Of a DNA stretch of 62,625 nucleotides, positions 58,657 to 62,625 are shown piece by piece. Source of the DNA: Flavobacteriales bacterium. Its GTDB lineage: Bacteria > Bacteroidota > Bacteroidia > Flavobacteriales > Flavobacteriaceae. The stretch is from assembly GCA_011526365.1 (NCBI GenBank), contig WTIO01000020.1, forward strand, positions 12,355-74,979, written 5' to 3'. The notes beneath the pieces were generated by a model. That model saw nothing but the letters and a program-made list of their open reading frames with translations, searched no databases and had not been told where the DNA came from. A program made the translations under genes and the position numbers. The stretch's first letter is position 1, and every line of letters begins with the position of its first letter.

Positions 58657-61071
58657 ATGCAACCCTTATTACGTTTTCTTGCTACCCCAATTGTTTTTCT
58701 TGTAGTCATCGGCAGTACCGCCTGTACCTCTCCAAGCAGCAGCACTCAAAGCCTTAGTGGATTGGAGGCAGCTGTTGACATTTACCGTGACCAATGGGGG
58801 GTAAACCATATTTATGCCCAAAATCAAAACGATTTATTTTTTGCGCAAGGCTATGCAGCGGCAAAGGATCGTTTATTTCAATTTGAAATTTGGCGGCGTC
58901 AAGCTACTGGGACTACGGCAGAAATTTTAGGCCCTCAAGAAATTGAACGTGATTACGGCACCCGTTTATTTCGTTTTCGTGGCGACATGACTGCGGAAAT
59001 GCAGCACTACCATCCCGAGGGGGTGGCTATAATTACCGCCTTCGTAGCCGGTGTAAACGCCTATATAGCAGAAATAAATGCAATACCTGAAGCCTTGCCT
59101 TTACCCTTTAAGGCCCTAGGCATTCAGCCCCAACCCTGGACACCCGAGGTAGTAATTTCACGCCACCAAGGCCTGTTAGGGAATATTGGTCAAGAATTAC
59201 AAATTGCACGTGCTGTAGCCCTACTGGGCCCCGAAAAAGTAAAAGATCTTTTGTGGTTGCACCCGCAAAGTCCCAATTTAAAGCTGCATCAATCCATTCC
59301 CAAGGCGTTGTTGTTTGAAGACCTCTTAGCTCCCTATTATGCCTTTCGACGGCCTGTTCAGTTTAAGGCTACCCATATACAGCCCAAATACCGTACTGCA
59401 AATACCTTGGCACAGTTAAATGCAGTGTCTCCAAAAAGGGTATCCGATTCCCTTCATTTGGGGAGTAACAATTGGGTGATAAGCGGTAGTAAAATGAATT
59501 CGGGCCAACCCTTTATGGCCAACGATCCACATCGTTCGCTGGCGGTTCCTTCTTTGCGTTATATGGCACATTTAAATGCACCCGGTTGGAATGTTATTGG
59601 TGGTGGAGAGCCCGAAATTCCAGGAATATCCATAGGGCATAACGAGTACGGAGCCTGGGGGCTCACCGTTTTTAGAACTGATGGTGAGGACATGCTCGTG
59701 TACCGTTTACATCCCAAAGATCCAGAGCGGTACTGGTACAAGGGGCAATGGGTGCCGTTTGAAACCGAAAAAACAACCATTAAAGTGAAGGGCGAAGCAA
59801 CAATTACACGCGTACTGCGCTACACCGTTCACGGGCCAGTGACTTTTTTAGATGCCAAATCGCAACGTGCAGTTGCTGTGCGTTGTGCCTGGCAGGAAGT
59901 TGGAGGCGCCCCTTATTTAGCTTCCTTACGTATGGATCAGGCCACGGATTGGGACTCATTTCGCGCTGCCTGTAATTACAGTAATATTCCCGGTGAGAAT
60001 ATGATTTGGGCCGACACCAAAGGGAATATTGGCTGGCAAGCGGTAGGAATAGCTCCCATTCGAACAAAGTCGAGTGGTTTAGTGCCCGTGCCTGGCGATG
60101 GCAGTTATGACTGGGACGGCTATTTGCCCATTGTAGATAAGCCAAATGCCTATAATCCCGAAAAAGGTTTTATTGCCACCGCCAATCAAAACGTAACCCC
60201 AGAGGACTACACCCATTGGGATGCTATTGGGTACTCCTGGTCGGATCCCTACCGTGGGGATCGTATAGATGAAGTATTGCAAAATGGAGAAGGGTTTGAT
60301 ATGGAGGCCATGCGAAAATTACAGGTAGACTACACTTCTTTACCTGCCAGGAAACTAGTCCCTTTAGTGTTAAACCTACAGTTTGAAGGGCTCCCCGAAA
60401 GAGCTCAAAAGAGTTTACAAAACTGGAATTTCGAACTGCAACCCAACAGTCAAGGTGCAGCGATTTACGCTGCATTTGAAAAGCAATTACTTGAACGGGC
60501 ACAGCAAAAGTTTGTTCCTAGACAAGCGCAGGAATACATTCGGTCGTTACAACTAAAACGGGTATTGGATTGGGTGGAAGCTCCAACGGTGGACCGCTTT
60601 GGAGTGAATCCCAACGCCCAACGCGATGCGTTTTTAGTTCAATGTTTTGAGGCTGCAGTAGCAGACTTAAAAACACGTTTGGGGGCAGACCTTACAGCAT
60701 TGACATACGGAAGTCCCTATTTTAAGCATGTTGCCATTACCCATGCCTTGGGTACGGTATTAGCTGACTCCTTACAGCAACGGTTAAATATGCCCCAGCG
60801 TCCACGCGGAGGAAATGCTTACACTCCAGGATCAACGGGTTCTAACGACCGTCAATCCAGTGGGGCAACTTTTCGTATGCTGGTAGATTTAGTCGACTGG
60901 GACAGCACTTTAGGTACTAACAGTCCTGGGCAGTCAGGTGATCCTGACAGCCCTTTTTATAGCAACCTCTATGAAGATTGGGCAAAGGATGTGTATTTCC
61001 CGATGTATTTTAGTTTAGAAAAAATTAAAGCGAACAGCCATTCACACCTACAGCTTGTTCCTAAAGAGTAA
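58657..61071 (+). CDS. Penicillin acylase-family N-terminal nucleophile hydrolase lipoprotein
   Basis: 804 residues. Lipoprotein signal with a lipobox-like STAC (Cys23). Alpha-like segment about 35-230, spacer, then the beta segment beginning at the nucleophile Ser270 in HLGSNNWVISGSKM, where the chain is expected to self-cleave between Gly269 and Ser270. Supporting motifs are FMANDPHRSLAVPS (oxyanion Asn region) and GFIATANQNVTP. Enzymes of this family cleave amides, including acyl-homoserine lactones, cephalosporins and cyclic lipopeptides; the substrate cannot be told. It follows M20 by 5 bp and is the last core gene before the AT-rich tail. Confidence 0.9.
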   Translation: MQPLLRFLATPIVFLVVIGSTACTSPSSSTQSLSGLEAAVDIYRDQWGVNHIYAQNQNDLFFAQGYAAAKDRLFQFEIWRRQATGTTAEILGPQEIERDYGTRLFRFRGDMTAEMQHYHPEGVAIITAFVAGVNAYIAEINAIPEALPLPFKALGIQPQPWTPEVVISRHQGLLGNIGQELQIARAVALLGPEKVKDLLWLHPQSPNLKLHQSIPKALLFEDLLAPYYAFRRPVQFKATHIQPKYRTANTLAQLNAVSPKRVSDSLHLGSNNWVISGSKMNSGQPFMANDPHRSLAVPSLRYMAHLNAPGWNVIGGGEPEIPGISIGHNEYGAWGLTVFRTDGEDMLVYRLHPKDPERYWYKGQWVPFETEKTTIKVKGEATITRVLRYTVHGPVTFLDAKSQRAVAVRCAWQEVGGAPYLASLRMDQATDWDSFRAACNYSNIPGENMIWADTKGNIGWQAVGIAPIRTKSSGLVPVPGDGSYDWDGYLPIVDKPNAYNPEKGFIATANQNVTPEDYTHWDAIGYSWSDPYRGDRIDEVLQNGEGFDMEAMRKLQVDYTSLPARKLVPLVLNLQFEGLPERAQKSLQNWNFELQPNSQGAAIYAAFEKQLLERAQQKFVPRQAQEYIRSLQLKRVLDWVEAPTVDRFGVNPNAQRDAFLVQCFEAAVADLKTRLGADLTALTYGSPYFKHVAITHALGTVLADSLQQRLNMPQRPRGGNAYTPGSTGSNDRQSSGATFRMLVDLVDWDSTLGTNSPGQSGDPDSPFYSNLYEDWAKDVYFPMYFSLEKIKANSHSHLQLVPKE

Positions 61072-61230
61072 TTAAAAACCTCCAATGGTTTGATCCATCC
61101 AATTGAGGAGTATGGATCTTGTAAGGTGTTCTGCAGGTGATGAAGTAGTTCCAGTTGTAATGCTGGAGGAATGCTGAGTAATCTTTAGCTATATACATGT
61201 TGGTTAAGTTTAGGGCATAGCAGGGATTAA

Positions 61231-61878
61231 GGCATACCATGCAATCAATTCGGTAGAAAAGAGGCTGAAATAGCCTTAAAACGGCTTATTGAGGCAACTG
61301 GGTTGGAGCTGCCGTTCTTCAAAGTGGATTCAGTTGAAGTTGGGGTGAATTTGATGCCTCCAGTACCCTCTGATGACATTATAAATAATGCCTTGATGTA
61401 TAAAAGAAGACCTTTTGAAGCAAAGTATTGCACTGATGAAGGAAACTATAGACAAGCAACATTATCTGAATACTTGGTGAAATTCTACAACAAAAGACTT
61501 CATTATGAAATACAGGGGTATGATATTGGATATGAAATACTCAGGTTTGAATTAAAGATCATTAAAATGAGGGTGCTGGCTAAGTATAGGGTATTCACTC
61601 TGGAAGACCTAATTGATAACATTGAGGATATAGCAAGGGATTTACTCCCTAAAGCATGTAAGGAAGTATTACTTTATGATCCAACAATGAATAAACAAAC
61701 AAAAGAAAAAACAATAAAATATGCCAACGTCAACTTCTGGAGAGTGATTGCTGGAAAGAACAATAGGAGCTATAATTATCACCACAGGAAGTTATACAGG
61801 AAGATGGAGGGAAACACCTGCGCCATACAAGCTCAGGTTAAGGGTTTGATGCTGGAAACGCTTGATGGCTTGGTGTAG
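61231..61878 (+). pseudogene. Remnant of a phage/plasmid replication-initiation protein (gpII-like), N-terminus missing
   Basis: The frame is open from 61231 to the stop at 61876-61878 (215 codons) after an in-frame TAA at 61228; the only early start is TTG 61303. The text matches the C-terminal half of gpII-like Rep proteins of Bacteroidota filamentous phages and plasmids: EAEIALKRLIEATGLELPFF, VEVGVNLMPPVP, LSEYLVKFYNKRLHY and the diagnostic GYEILRFELKIIKMRVL. The N-terminal half is absent. About 160 bp before it contain stops in all frames that I read. The AT-rich composition differs from the core genes on its left. It is probably the decayed end of an integrated element. A short regulator of unknown origin is the alternative. 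Confidence 0.5.
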
Positions 61879-62060
61879 GGTTTCACAGTATATATAAAGG
61901 GTGAAAAACAACTAATGATGAACAGGAGAGTTATGTCTGATCCCCATCACAAATCCACAAAAACCTCAAACAATCCACTCCATTTTGCCTTAAAATAATC
62001 TCGGGTTAGGGTCAATTATTTCAATGGATAAGAGGAGATTTGGATTGTCCTCATTGGTGT

Positions 62061-62088
62061 AAAATAAAAACCCTCCAGATAGGAGGGT
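62061..62088 (-). terminator. Intrinsic terminator of the small membrane protein gene
   Basis: Read on the minus strand: ACCCTCC, loop TATCT, GGAGGGT, then TTTTATTTT. It lies 33 bp after the stop of the gene at 62121. Confidence 0.85.
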
Positions 62089-62120
62089 CGTTTAGTAATA
62101 ATTTCGTGTTTTTTTGTGAT

Positions 62121-62498
62121 TTAAACGCCCTTTTTATATCCGTATAAACTTACAGTTGCTAAGATTAAATTGATAATAATAATTGGAGGAGGTGCGCTGT
62201 GATTCCCAAATAAATGGTTATATAATGCTTGTAATAAAGCGAAACCAATAAATACTGCATAAGAAAATAGCAACTTTTTAGATGATTCTAATTCTATTTC
62301 TCGACAGATAAGTAATATGAATCCCAAACCAACAAAAGCTGAACCCAGTGGCATGTGCATTTGCTCTCCTACAGATAAGGCTTCATCACCAACACCAGGA
62401 AACACACCTTCAGTTAGTTGTCTACCATTAAAAAACATGAACAAACCTTGAATTACATTAAGAACACCAAAAGATGTTAAAAGTGTTTTTATTTTCAT
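62121..62498 (-). CDS. Small integral membrane protein, unknown function
   Basis: 125 residues, four hydrophobic segments: TLLTSFGVLNVIQGLFMFF (about 5-23), PLGSAFVGLGFILLIC (about 50-65), LLFSYAVFIGFALLQALYN (about 76-94) and IIIINLILATVSLYGY (about 105-120). No charged catalytic motif. The overall shape recalls small DoxX/DUF4345-like membrane proteins, but I do not recognise the family. It has a strong terminator behind it and no consensus promoter in front (the best upstream match, TATCTTAG, is two bases off). Base composition is AT-rich, like the neighbouring Rep remnant. Confidence 0.7.
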   Translation of the reverse strand: MKIKTLLTSFGVLNVIQGLFMFFNGRQLTEGVFPGVGDEALSVGEQMHMPLGSAFVGLGFILLICREIELESSKKLLFSYAVFIGFALLQALYNHLFGNHSAPPPIIIINLILATVSLYGYKKGV

Positions 62499-62580
62499 TT
62501 TAATTGATTTATGGTTAATAATACCTCTAAGATATAGAGAATGGGATGAAAAAAAAACTCTCTAAATGAAAGAGCTAAGG

Positions 62581-62625
62581 CTATTTTGATTGTTGATTGT
62601 AAATCTCTTCTTCAAATGATGTAAA
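62581..62625 (-). CDS. Possible C-terminal end of a further minus-strand gene (cut by window edge)
   Basis: The last 42 bases before the edge, read on the minus strand, give FTSFEEEIYNQQSK and then TAG (62581-62583). The hydrophilic, acidic C-terminal text looks like a real protein tail, but only 14 codons are visible and nothing about its function can be said. Confidence 0.35.
   Translation of the reverse strand, partial: FTSFEEEIYNQQSK

Noticed and set aside
61879-62120. Further gene between the Rep remnant and the small membrane protein
   Set aside because: The 242 bp hold stops in all frames and only the minus-strand terminator can be supported.

Overview
The window is a chromosomal segment of a marine-type Flavobacteriaceae bacterium (Bacteroidota). 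This follows from the content: a CHU/SprB-style multi-Ig surface protein, DUF4199, DUF4252 and DUF6495 proteins, a 949-residue CarB, a fused 1217-residue PurL, and a flavobacterial promoter grammar (TTG, about 18-21 bases, TAnnTTTG) in front of many genes. There are no Shine-Dalgarno sequences to speak of. The genus cannot be named from the sequence alone. Most of the segment is core genome. The accessory-looking parts are the two ends: the repeat adhesin at 1-3506 and the AT-rich tail from about 61.1 kb.

Layout. 1-3506 (minus): N-terminal 1168 codons of a giant secreted repeat protein with a TTG start. 3.6-9.2 kb (minus): M28 peptidase, then a fatty-acid degradation group (acyl-CoA dehydrogenase, MarR repressor with a perfect 18-bp operator, long-chain acyl-CoA ligase). 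9.2-20.7 kb (minus): purL, an RsmB-type rRNA methyltransferase, an overlapping ECF sigma / membrane protein / exported protein module, an MsbA-like ABC exporter, phosphohexomutase, a GT2 glycosyltransferase and a DUF4199 protein. 20.8-30 kb: L31 type B, an oligopeptide-binding lipoprotein, MtaB, a small GNAT protein, an alpha/beta hydrolase, a lytic transglycosylase, L34 and CarB. 29.9-35 kb: a vitamin B12 uptake locus, with BtuD-BtuC-BtuF on the minus strand and a cobalamin riboswitch plus BtuB-like receptor on the plus strand. 35-38.7 kb: S41 protease, and a second ECF sigma module ending in two DUF4252 proteins. 38.7-43.6 kb: PurB, a neighbouring HEAT-like gene interrupted by one in-frame TAG, a carboxypeptidase-regulatory-domain protein, RdgB, RlmH and YihY. 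43.6-49.9 kb: PriA, a LytTR regulator lacking the phospho-acceptor Asp, the S6-S18-L9 operon, DUF6495 and HisS. 50-61 kb: secreted hydrolases (M14 peptidase, BNR-repeat protein, M20 peptidase, penicillin acylase) with a sterol desaturase-type protein and a small XRE regulator beside a 22-bp palindrome. 61.1-62.6 kb: an N-terminally truncated phage/plasmid replication protein remnant and a small membrane protein.

The functional themes are envelope and scavenging (adhesin, peptidases, oligopeptide and B12 uptake), central nucleotide metabolism (PurL, PurB, CarB, RdgB), translation (L31, L34, S6, S18, L9, HisS, MtaB, RlmH, RsmB-like), and envelope-linked ECF signalling (two modules). Convergent genes are packed very tightly: three pairs share the four bases TTAA for both stop codons. 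No CRISPR array, tRNA, rRNA or intact insertion sequence was seen. I did not find a clearly new multi-gene system. The best leads are the amber-interrupted gene, the repeat adhesin, the palindromic operators and the hairpin in the L34 leader.
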